Shown here: piece after piece, positions 1 through 5,871 of the stretch
How positions within the stretch are numbered: position 1 is the stretch's first letter
Layout of the letters: every line of letters starts with the position of its first letter
Origin: Acidimicrobiia bacterium
GTDB taxonomy: Bacteria > Actinomycetota > Acidimicrobiia > Acidimicrobiales > Ilumatobacteraceae
Reading direction: 5' to 3'
Assembly: GCA_030425785.1 (NCBI GenBank)
Contig: JAUHYJ010000226.1
Coordinates: forward strand, 1 to 6,257
Length of the DNA: 6,257 bases
The notes under the pieces: generated by a model
Seen by the model: the letters and a program-made list of their open reading frames with translations, nothing else
Told to the model about the DNA's origin: nothing
Databases searched by the model: none
Translations under genes and position numbers: made by a program

Positions 1-525
1 CCAGAAGATCGCACGCCACGAGAAGGCATCGGTGAGGAACGCGCCGAGCGCCGCGCCGACGACGGCGCCGAGTGCACCGGTCGCGCCCGTGATGCCGATG
101 ACCGTCGACCGCTGGTTGGGCGGGAACGCCGGCAGCACGACCGCCAGCGCGGTCGGGGCGATGATCGCACCGCCGACGCCCTGCACGAGGCGGGCGGCGA
201 TGAGGGCGCCGGCACTCGGAGCGACGGCGCACAGCATCGACCCCAGCGCGAACGTCGCCACGCCGGGGATGAACAGGCGCTTGCGGCCGAGGCTGTCGGC
301 GTAGCGTCCTGCGACGAGCAGGAGCGCGGCGACGGTGACGTTGTAGCCGGAGATGACCCACCCGAGCGTCGACTCGGCGACCCCGAAGTCGTCGCGGATC
401 GAGGGGAACGCCACGTTGACCGCGGTGACGTCGATGACGACCAGGAAGAACACCAGGGTCGTCACCCCGACGGCGATCCACGGGCTCGGCACCGGAGGCG
501 CGGCGGGATCGGACGTCACGGCCAT
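1..525 (-). CDS. DHA2-type MFS drug/solute exporter, N-terminal 175 residues (3' end outside window)
   Basis: Inner-membrane transporter of the major facilitator superfamily, probably a proton-driven exporter of the 14-helix DHA2 (EmrB/QacA-like) group. Visible in the translation are TM1 at about residues 16-36, ending in the DHA2 signature IDVTAVNVAFP (31-41), and TM2 at about 53-72. Motif A, GRYADSLGRKRLF (73-85), fills the cytoplasmic loop between TM2 and TM3. TM4 carries RLVQGVGGAII (112-122). A Gly/Ala-rich motif C-like TM5, GATGALGAVVGAALGAF (147-163), precedes the typical SWRAIFW. Motif C is the antiporter hallmark, so export is favoured over uptake. Family members are roughly 450-550 residues long, so about two thirds is missing. 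The ATG at 525 is the only sensible start and begins 25 bp after the regulator's stop codon; no good Shine-Dalgarno sequence is seen, which suggests translation from the same transcript as the HxlR gene. The substrate cannot be read from the sequence. Confidence 0.9.
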   Translation of the reverse strand, partial: MAVTSDPAAPPVPSPWIAVGVTTLVFFLVVIDVTAVNVAFPSIRDDFGVAESTLGWVISGYNVTVAALLLVAGRYADSLGRKRLFIPGVATFALGSMLCAVAPSAGALIAARLVQGVGGAIIAPTALAVVLPAFPPNQRSTVIGITGATGALGAVVGAALGAFLTDAFSWRAIFW

Positions 526-550
526 CGGGGGAGTGTGTCAGGCGGTCACG

Positions 551-997
551 TCACCGCCGCAGGCGGACGCGCGTGCTCGCGAGCTCGATCGGCTCACCGG
601 TCGAGGCGTCGACGACGACCGGGCGGAGCGCACGTCCGGTGGCGCGGTCGACCAGTTCGACCTGGGCGCCGGGTGCGGCGTCGAACATCCACTCGTCACC
701 GAACTTCCACATCGCGACCAGCACCTCCCAGAGGGCCCGGCCCTTGTCGGTGAGCCGGTACTCGTACCGCGGCGGTGCGTCCTGATACCGCACCCGCTCG
801 ACGACGTCCTCGTCGGTGAGGCGGGTGAGCCGTTGCGTCAGGATCGCGCGGCTGATGCCGGTGCGGTCCTGGATGTCGTTGAACCGCGTCGTCCCGAACA
901 GCAGCTCGCGCAGCACGATCGGCGTCCACCAGTCACCGAGCAGGTCGGTCGTCCGCGCCACCGGGCAGTGCGCGTCGTCGAACCGGGTCCGCCGCAT
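551..997 (-). CDS. HxlR-family winged-helix transcriptional regulator
   Basis: A 148-residue DNA-binding protein, full length for the family. The N-terminus has the HxlR pattern: CPVARTTDLLGDWWTPIVLR (11-30), then ELLFGTTRFNDIQ (31-43), the recognition-helix region GISRAILTQRLTRL (47-60), and the wing, where RYEYRLTDKGRAL (77-89) is highly typical. HxlR proteins bind as dimers and often repress or activate nearby redox, aldehyde or efflux genes. Cys11 sits where redox-sensing relatives such as YodB and HypR carry their reactive Cys, and it is the only Cys in the protein. After the core, a tail of about 35 residues (112-148) is predicted to form beta strands and ends in basic RVRLRR. The ATG at 997 is preceded by a G-rich stretch about 6 bp upstream that may serve as a weak ribosome site. 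It lies between an oxidoreductase gene and an MFS exporter gene on the same strand, so both are candidate targets. The inducer is unknown. Confidence 0.93.
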   Translation of the reverse strand: MRRTRFDDAHCPVARTTDLLGDWWTPIVLRELLFGTTRFNDIQDRTGISRAILTQRLTRLTDEDVVERVRYQDAPPRYEYRLTDKGRALWEVLVAMWKFGDEWMFDAAPGAQVELVDRATGRALRPVVVDASTGEPIELASTRVRLRR

Positions 998-1016
998 CAG
1001 CGCCCCCCGGATTCGG

Positions 1017-1036
1017 TTCTGGTCTGACTTCTGGTC
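1017..1036. promoter_or_regulatory. Direct repeat TTCTGGTC x2, candidate regulator-binding site upstream of the HxlR gene
   Basis: Two perfect 8-bp copies of TTCTGGTC (1017-1024 and 1029-1036) are separated by TGAC, giving a period of 12 bp, close to one helical turn. They lie 20-39 bp upstream of the HxlR start codon. The same 79-bp gap holds a 7-bp inverted pair, GTTCTGG at 1016-1022 and CCAGAAC at 1059-1065. The position suits autoregulation by the HxlR protein, but no -10/-35 boxes are clear and binding is inference only. Confidence 0.3.
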
Positions 1037-1076
1037 GCCATGCGGACCGGAATCCTGCCCAGAACGGGGGAGGTGC

Positions 1077-3329
1077 TCATCGAGCCACCGGGTCGAGCCG
1101 GGCGGGGACGTGCTTGTGCCACGGCGTCTTGGCGATCGGATCGCACCAGTCGGTCGTGGTCAGCTCGTTCGGGGCGACGCCGGTGACCTCGGGGTCGCCA
1201 CCTGCCGGCGAGTACGACAGGCCGAGCCCGTTCGGGAGGGCGAGGTGCCCGGCCATCATCGTGTCGGTCACCTCGGCGACGGCGACGGCCGAGCCGCCCG
1301 GCGTCGTGATGCGCACCCGGTCGCCGTCGGCGACCCCGATCGAGCTCGCGTCGTCGGGAGACAGTCGCAGCGCACCCTCGGCGTCGCGCTTGCGCCAGCC
1401 GGGGTCGCGCATGATCGTGTTGGCGGTGAAGCTGCGGCGCTCGCCGGCGGACAGCACGAAGGGGAACTCGGCCGACGTGTAGACCGGCATCTCGTCGAGC
1501 AGCGCCCGGATGTCGTCGAACAGGTCGGGGATCGCGAGCTGCACCTTGCGGTCGGGGGTCTGGAGGAGGTCGAACGCGGCGTCGTGGTCGTGGCGGGTGA
1601 ACACGACCCCGTCGGGCGACGAGATCAGTGCCTCCCACAGCGCGGTGCCGAGCGCCGTCCCCTCGCCTTCGAAGCCGGCGGCGCGCACGGCGTCGGGCCA
1701 GCGCATCGCCGCCTGGTGCGCCGAGAACCACATCGCGGCCGCGCCGGCCATCCCCTGGGGCAGGGTGCGGCCGAGTGTCTCGTAGAGCACGATCGAACCG
1801 GCGGTGGCGACCCGCGGATCGGACATCGCCGCCTGCATGAAGGCGTCGGCGAACGCGGCATCACCGTGCTCGGCCGCGGCGCGCAGCGCGTCGAGATCGA
1901 TGCCGTCGAGGGCACCCAGCTCGCGGGCCAGGCGTGCGTGGATCTCGGGCTCGGGCAGTGCCCCCTCGAGCGGTTCGAGGATCGGCGGACGGATGCACAT
2001 CCAGTTGTCGGGGAAGCCCATGCCGAAGAACGTCGTCTCGACCTTCTCGTACTGGCTGGCGGCGGGGAGGACGTAGTCGGCCTCGGCCGCCGTCTCGGTC
2101 ATCGCGATGTCGATGACGACCGAGATGTCGCAGGCCTGCATCGCCCGACGGAACTTGTCGGACTCGGCCAGGCTGTGGGCCGGGTTCGCCGACTCGATGA
2201 ACAGCGCACGTACGCGGTTCGGGTGATCGGCGAGGATGCCGTCGGCGATCTCGTTGCACGGCGTCAGCCCCGAGATGATGGGGCTGCCGGTGACGGGATC
2301 GAGCGGCTCGTTCCCGGTCGCCCCGTACGAGAACAGCGGCACCATCGCGGTGTGCGCGCTGTGGCCCGCTCCGTAGGCGCCGACGAGGTTCCACATGACG
2401 CGCTGCAGGTACGACACGAGCGTCGAGTTGGGCGCCATCTCGATGCCGAGGTCTTCGTAGACGGCGACGCTCGACGCGCCCGCCAGACGGCGGGCGACCG
2501 AGCGGATCTGCTCCTCGTCGATCCCGCACCGGTCGGCGAGCGTCGCGATCGGGAGGTCGCGGAACAGCTCGGTCGTCTCCGCGACACCGTTCGCGTTGTC
2601 GCGCAGCCACCGGTCGGCGGTGAGACCCTCGTCGACCAGCACCCCGACGATCGCGGCGAGCAGGTACGCGTCGCCCCCGGGCGCCACCCGCAGCCAGACG
2701 TCGGCGAGCTCGGCGGTCTCGGTGCGGCGCGGATCGATCACGATCATGGCGCGCGAGTCGTCGGCCGCGATCTCCTTCAGGACGCGACGCGCCTCGTCGA
2801 ACCCGTGACTGTGCCACGGGTTCTTGCCGAGGAACACGGCGACCTCGGCGTCCGCGAAGTGACCGTGGGTGTGGGTGCCGAACATGCGGCCTTCGACCCA
2901 TGCCTCGCCGGTCTTCTCCTGGGCGAGTGCGTTCGAGCGGCGGGTGATGCCGAGGATCCGGCGGGTGGCGGCCCCGTACGCACCGACGAGGTGGTTCCCC
3001 TGGCCGCCGCCGCCGTAGTAGAGCGCGGCGTCGGTGCCGTGCTCGCCGATCACCCGGCGGAAGCCGGCTGCGACCTCGCGGATGGCGGTGTCCCAGTCGA
3101 TCTCGGTGTAGCTGCCGTCGGACTCACGCCGCAGCGGGCTCGTCAGACGCCCCTGCATGCTCTGGTAGTGGCCGACCCGCAGCGCCTTCTCGCAGGTGTA
3201 CCCCTTCGAGCCGACGTGGCGCTTGTTGCCGCGCACCCGGGTGATCTCGCGCCCGTCGAGGCGGGCCTCGATGCCGCAGTTGTTGGAGCAGAGGATGCAC
3301 GCGGTCGTGTGCCAGTCGTGCTCGGTCAT
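1077..3329 (-). CDS. Molybdopterin (bis-MGD) oxidoreductase, formate dehydrogenase/nitrate reductase-like catalytic subunit
   Basis: A 750-residue cytoplasmic-type member of the DMSO reductase superfamily; no Tat signal precedes the cluster motif. The N-terminus binds a 4Fe-4S cluster through Cys11, Cys14, Cys18 and Cys46 (CILCSNNCG, then YTCEK). Lys48, two residues after the last Cys, matches the electron-relay Lys of FdhF/Nap-type enzymes. Pterin-site segments follow: YYGGGGQGNH (104-113), VFLGKNPWHSH (165-175), IVIDPRRTETAELAD (196-210) and PGGDAYLLAAI (217-227). The C-terminal molydopterin-binding barrel runs from about 625 to 740, with FTANTIMRDPGWR (634-646) and GVADGDRVRITTPGG (665-679). 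The usual Cys/Sec/Ser/Asp molybdenum ligand appears to be replaced in AQEKTGE (136-142), probably by Glu138. I recall actinobacterial homologues with the same motif, usually annotated as formate dehydrogenase-like, but could not check this. No small subunit, chaperone or quinone partner lies beside it, so substrate and electron partner are unknown. The ATG at 3329 follows a GGGGG stretch and places the Cys cluster at the normal distance from the N-terminus. Confidence 0.93.
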   Translation of the reverse strand: MTEHDWHTTACILCSNNCGIEARLDGREITRVRGNKRHVGSKGYTCEKALRVGHYQSMQGRLTSPLRRESDGSYTEIDWDTAIREVAAGFRRVIGEHGTDAALYYGGGGQGNHLVGAYGAATRRILGITRRSNALAQEKTGEAWVEGRMFGTHTHGHFADAEVAVFLGKNPWHSHGFDEARRVLKEIAADDSRAMIVIDPRRTETAELADVWLRVAPGGDAYLLAAIVGVLVDEGLTADRWLRDNANGVAETTELFRDLPIATLADRCGIDEEQIRSVARRLAGASSVAVYEDLGIEMAPNSTLVSYLQRVMWNLVGAYGAGHSAHTAMVPLFSYGATGNEPLDPVTGSPIISGLTPCNEIADGILADHPNRVRALFIESANPAHSLAESDKFRRAMQACDISVVIDIAMTETAAEADYVLPAASQYEKVETTFFGMGFPDNWMCIRPPILEPLEGALPEPEIHARLARELGALDGIDLDALRAAAEHGDAAFADAFMQAAMSDPRVATAGSIVLYETLGRTLPQGMAGAAAMWFSAHQAAMRWPDAVRAAGFEGEGTALGTALWEALISSPDGVVFTRHDHDAAFDLLQTPDRKVQLAIPDLFDDIRALLDEMPVYTSAEFPFVLSAGERRSFTANTIMRDPGWRKRDAEGALRLSPDDASSIGVADGDRVRITTPGGSAVAVAEVTDTMMAGHLALPNGLGLSYSPAGGDPEVTGVAPNELTTTDWCDPIAKTPWHKHVPARLDPVAR

Positions 3330-3369
3330 GTGGGAGCCCCCGTTCTCGTCGGCCGCTGCAACGGCAGTG

Positions 3370-3386
3370 AGTTCTGTCGTTGAACT
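3370..3386. promoter_or_regulatory. Inverted repeat AGTTC-N7-GAACT upstream of the oxidoreductase gene, candidate operator
   Basis: Perfect 5-bp arms around a 7-bp centre (17 bp in all), ending 41 bp before the oxidoreductase start codon, in the 108-bp gap where its promoter would lie. The left half contains the TTCTG core also seen in the repeats upstream of the HxlR gene. The arms are short, so chance is a real alternative. Confidence 0.25.
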
Positions 3387-3412
3387 TACCGCGCACGAAC
3401 GGGCGGCGACGA

Positions 3413-3426
3413 GCCCGCGGCCGGGC
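3413..3426 (-). terminator. Short GC hairpin after the lipoprotein gene, possible weak terminator
   Basis: GCCCG/CGGGC arms of 5 bp close a 4-base loop, beginning 12 bp past the lipoprotein stop codon. There is no following U-tract, so it does not look like a classical intrinsic terminator. In DNA this rich in GC such stems are common by chance. Confidence 0.2.
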
Positions 3427-3437
3427 GGACCCCCGGG

Positions 3438-5816
3438 TCACTCCCGGACGCAGGTGCCGATCGGTCCGTCGGTCGGGGGCTGCCCGTCGGGGCACAGCGA
3501 GTTGTCCCAGACGTCGATCACCGACCAGTCGAGACCCTCGTCGAACTGGACGCCGGTGAGATCGGTCGCGTAGAAGCTCGCGCCGTCGAGCACCGAGCCG
3601 CGCAGGTCGACGACGCGCAGGAGCGGGGCATCGGCGTCGTACGACCCGGAGATGCGCGTCGAGGTCAGATCGAGGCCCGCCAACACGAGTTCGGGGTCGA
3701 GGTACTCGCCGTCGGCGGTGGCGACGAGCTCGAGCGTGGCGCGCTCGAGCACGGCGCCTTCGAACGACGCGGGCGGCGCCGAGAACCCGATCGTGGCGCG
3801 CTGGAGGTCCGCCCCGGCCAGGTTCGCGCCCGCCAGGTCCTCGAGCTCGGTACCGCTCAGGATCGCTCCGGCGAAGTCGGTGCCGGTGAAGTCCGACGTG
3901 TCCTCGACCTCGGCGCCGGTCAGCGTGGCGCCGCCGAAGTCGGCGCCCGAGTAGTCGGCCGCGCCCAGGTCGGCGAACGGCGCCTGGACGCCGGCGAAGT
4001 CGGCACCGGCCAGGTTCGGGTAGCTGGGCACGGCGGCGAACTCGCCGAAGGCGCAGAACGTGCCGGCGGTGGGCGCGCACGACTCGATCGAACCCTCGTC
4101 GGTCGGACGGCTCGACGCGACCAGCAGGTCGACCGGCTGACCGGCGAACGTCACGGACTCGAACGGGTTCGGTTGGGCGGTCATGACGGCGAGGAGCCGG
4201 TCGCCGAGCGCCACCGTCGATCCATCGCCGGCGCTGAGCGCCGAGTAGCTGATGCGTCCGAGCAGCGGCGTCTGGCCGGTCCGCAGCTCCCAACCGTCGT
4301 CGGTCGAGACGATCACGTCGATCGTGGTGACGCCGGTCTCGGGCTGGGTGGCCCGCAGGATCGCCGGGCGACCGTCGAGCTCGACGAGCGTGTCGCGGCC
4401 ACTGCGGTCGATCCCCTCGGTGAACGATTCCTCCCACGTGCCGTCGATCAACGTCACGATCCGGCGCGGATGGATCGGTGCGGCATCCTCGTCACCGTCA
4501 CCGTCACCGTCTCCGTCCCCGGTGTCATCTCCGGTGTCGTCCCCGGCGTCGTCCCCGGTGTCATCGTCGGGGAGGTCGGTCAGGTCGAGCAGGGCGATCC
4601 GGCCGCCGATCATCGCACCGGCGGCGTCGGCGTACGGCTCCATACCGAAGAAGAACGGGTCGTCGACGGCGCAGTCGACCGGGCGCGGCGGTTCCAGGAT
4701 CGGATGCCCGTCAGCGGCGACGGGTTCGAGCGCGTCGACCGACGGACCGGTCAACAGCCGCAGGTGGTTCGCCCACGACGTGCCGAGGATCCAGCCGGGG
4801 GTGTTGTAGTTGATGTACCCCTGCGAGCACGGATGCTCGTGGGCGAGCACGACCAGCGTGGTGCCGTCCCAGAGCGCCTCGCGTCCGCTCATCGGACCGT
4901 CGGCGCCCCGCAGTTCACGGACGACGTTCCAGTTCTCGCCGTCCGGCGACGACCAGATCAGCCCGTACCAGTCCGGACCGCGGTGGGTACCGACGGCGAC
5001 GAACCCGTCGTCGACGGCGGTGACCTCGCTCACGTGGACCGAGTTCGAGCCGCCGGGAGCCATCGCCGACGGGTCGACCCGCTGCCAGGTCGTGCCGTCG
5101 TCGGACAGGTACACGATCGGGCGGATCCGGCGGCAGATGCTGACCTCGCGATATCCGTTCTCGCGGGGCTCGTTCGCGTAGCAGTCGCTCCCGGCGTGGC
5201 CCCAGGCCAGCAGACCGCCGTCGGGCCGGCCGATCAGGCCGTCGAGGAGTGCGCTTCCGGAACTCGGTGGCGGCTCGACGACCACCTCGGTCCAGGTCTC
5301 GCCGTCGGTCGACCGCCAGAGCACCGGGCCGTTCCAACGACCGCCGACGATCCAGGCCTCGTCGTCGACCGTGACGATCTGCGAGGACGCGACGCCCATC
5401 CCGCCCACGCGGCCGACCTGCGTCGCCCGCCAGACCACGCCGGTGGGCAGGATCACCGGCGCCGGCTGCGTGGTCGGGGGTGCGGTGGTCGGGGGTGCGG
5501 TGGTCGGGGGTGCGGTGGCTCGGGTCGACGTGTCCGTCGTGTCCGCGGTCGTGTCCGGCATGGTGTCGGGTGTCGCGGTCGACGGGGTCGACGTTCCGAC
5601 GGTCTCGCCGGTCGGCTGGTCGTCGGTGCTCGGCGCCGACACGTCGTCGCCGCCCGAACAGGCCGCGGCCATCGACAACGAGAACGCAACCAGGAGCGCT
5701 GCTCGTCGCGCCGGCAGGCGCGGCCGCCCGAACCCGGCGCCGCCGCCAACCGACCATCTCCCGTCAGACGCATGTCCCACCATGACCGAGACGGTCGCAC
5801 CCACCGGTAGCAGCAC
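3438..5816 (-). CDS. Large predicted lipoprotein: Asp-box beta-propeller-like region plus pentapeptide-repeat region
   Basis: Unrecognised as a named protein; 792 residues from a GTG start. A basic stretch RPRLPARR (31-38) and hydrophobic ALLVAFSLSMAAA lead to Cys53, a plausible lipobox (AAAC; Ala rather than Leu at -3 is weaker), so surface anchoring is inferred. A Thr/Pro/Asp linker spans about 58-120. Residues 125-570 look like beta-propeller blades with Asp-box motifs STDGETW (169-175), SDDGTTW (238-244) and SPDGENW (290-296), plus degenerate ones near 457 and 504. An Asp/Gly-rich insertion (416-445) interrupts this region. Pentapeptide-repeat coils (A-D/N-F/L-x-G type: GADFAG, GADFGG, GANLAGADLQ) cover about 599-695 and resume at 735-758. 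Cys pairs 580/588 and 775/789 flank that region and could form disulfides. Function unknown; extracellular binding or scaffolding is a guess. The start is uncertain: an in-frame ATG at 5783 (residue 12) would shorten a long n-region, and neither start has a clear ribosome site. Confidence 0.82.
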   Translation of the reverse strand: MLLPVGATVSVMVGHASDGRWSVGGGAGFGRPRLPARRAALLVAFSLSMAAACSGGDDVSAPSTDDQPTGETVGTSTPSTATPDTMPDTTADTTDTSTRATAPPTTAPPTTAPPTTQPAPVILPTGVVWRATQVGRVGGMGVASSQIVTVDDEAWIVGGRWNGPVLWRSTDGETWTEVVVEPPPSSGSALLDGLIGRPDGGLLAWGHAGSDCYANEPRENGYREVSICRRIRPIVYLSDDGTTWQRVDPSAMAPGGSNSVHVSEVTAVDDGFVAVGTHRGPDWYGLIWSSPDGENWNVVRELRGADGPMSGREALWDGTTLVVLAHEHPCSQGYINYNTPGWILGTSWANHLRLLTGPSVDALEPVAADGHPILEPPRPVDCAVDDPFFFGMEPYADAAGAMIGGRIALLDLTDLPDDDTGDDAGDDTGDDTGDGDGDGDGDEDAAPIHPRRIVTLIDGTWEESFTEGIDRSGRDTLVELDGRPAILRATQPETGVTTIDVIVSTDDGWELRTGQTPLLGRISYSALSAGDGSTVALGDRLLAVMTAQPNPFESVTFAGQPVDLLVASSRPTDEGSIESCAPTAGTFCAFGEFAAVPSYPNLAGADFAGVQAPFADLGAADYSGADFGGATLTGAEVEDTSDFTGTDFAGAILSGTELEDLAGANLAGADLQRATIGFSAPPASFEGAVLERATLELVATADGEYLDPELVLAGLDLTSTRISGSYDADAPLLRVVDLRGSVLDGASFYATDLTGVQFDEGLDWSVIDVWDNSLCPDGQPPTDGPIGTCVRE
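4491..4566. repeat. In-frame 6-bp and 12-bp tandem repeats encoding the Asp/Gly linker of the lipoprotein
   Basis: GTCACC occurs three times exactly (4491-4508), followed by two variants (GTCTCC, GTCCCC) to 4520. Four copies of a 12-bp unit with the pattern CCGGYGTCRTCN follow from 4519 to 4566. Unit lengths are multiples of three, so copy changes would alter linker length without a frameshift. On the coding strand they give GDDTGDD- and GDGDGD-type peptide. Confidence 0.85.
5471..5515. repeat. Three perfect 15-bp tandem repeats encoding the Thr/Pro linker of the lipoprotein
   Basis: TGGTCGGGGGTGCGG occurs three times without mismatch (5471-5485, 5486-5500, 5501-5515). Each unit encodes five residues, giving the peptide series APPTT-APPTT-APPTT just after the lipid-anchor region (about residues 102-116). 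The identity of the copies at the DNA level suggests recent duplication by slippage. Confidence 0.9.
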
Positions 5817-5850
5817 GGCAACAGCCGCCGCCGGCGGCTCGCCCGACGGC

Positions 5851-5870
5851 GTCAGCGGGTGTCAGCGGGT
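5851..5870. repeat. Tandem 10-bp repeat GTCAGCGGGT x2 at the gene junction
   Basis: Two exact copies (5851-5860 and 5861-5870), followed by a partial third (GTCAGGG) that overlaps the stop codon of the upstream gene at 5872-5874. It lies in the 55-bp gap before the lipoprotein gene. On the transcribed strand each unit contains TGA. It could be a slippage product or part of a regulatory site; nothing in the sequence decides between these. Confidence 0.7.
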
Positions 5871-5871
5871 G

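Noticed and set aside
32..304. Small plus-strand frame opposite the MFS gene
   Set aside because: Ala/Pro/Thr-rich shadow of the transporter, whose minus-strand reading contains motif A and DHA2 signatures.
1061..1070. AGAACGGGGG here (plus strand) and at 3337-3346 (minus strand), flanking the oxidoreductase gene like terminal inverted repeats
   Set aside because: Only 10 bp, G-rich, with no target duplication or transposase. The copy at 3337-3346 is better explained as the ribosome-site region of the oxidoreductase gene.
816..3383. 855-codon open frame on the plus strand, opposite the oxidoreductase and part of the HxlR gene
   Set aside because: Its translation is rich in Arg, Gly, Val and Asp and has no domain or family pattern. 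The minus-strand frames there show clear Fe-S, pterin and winged-helix motifs. Long antisense frames are expected in GC-rich DNA.
4491..4566. Possible CRISPR-like or iteron array
   Set aside because: Units are 6 and 12 bp with no spacers and stay in the coding frame. This is linker slippage inside a gene.
4173..5810. 545-codon open frame on the plus strand, opposite the lipoprotein
   Set aside because: Low-complexity Arg/Gly/Asp composition, no motif, and its repeats are the reverse reading of the lipoprotein linkers. The minus strand has the signal peptide, Asp boxes and pentapeptide repeats.
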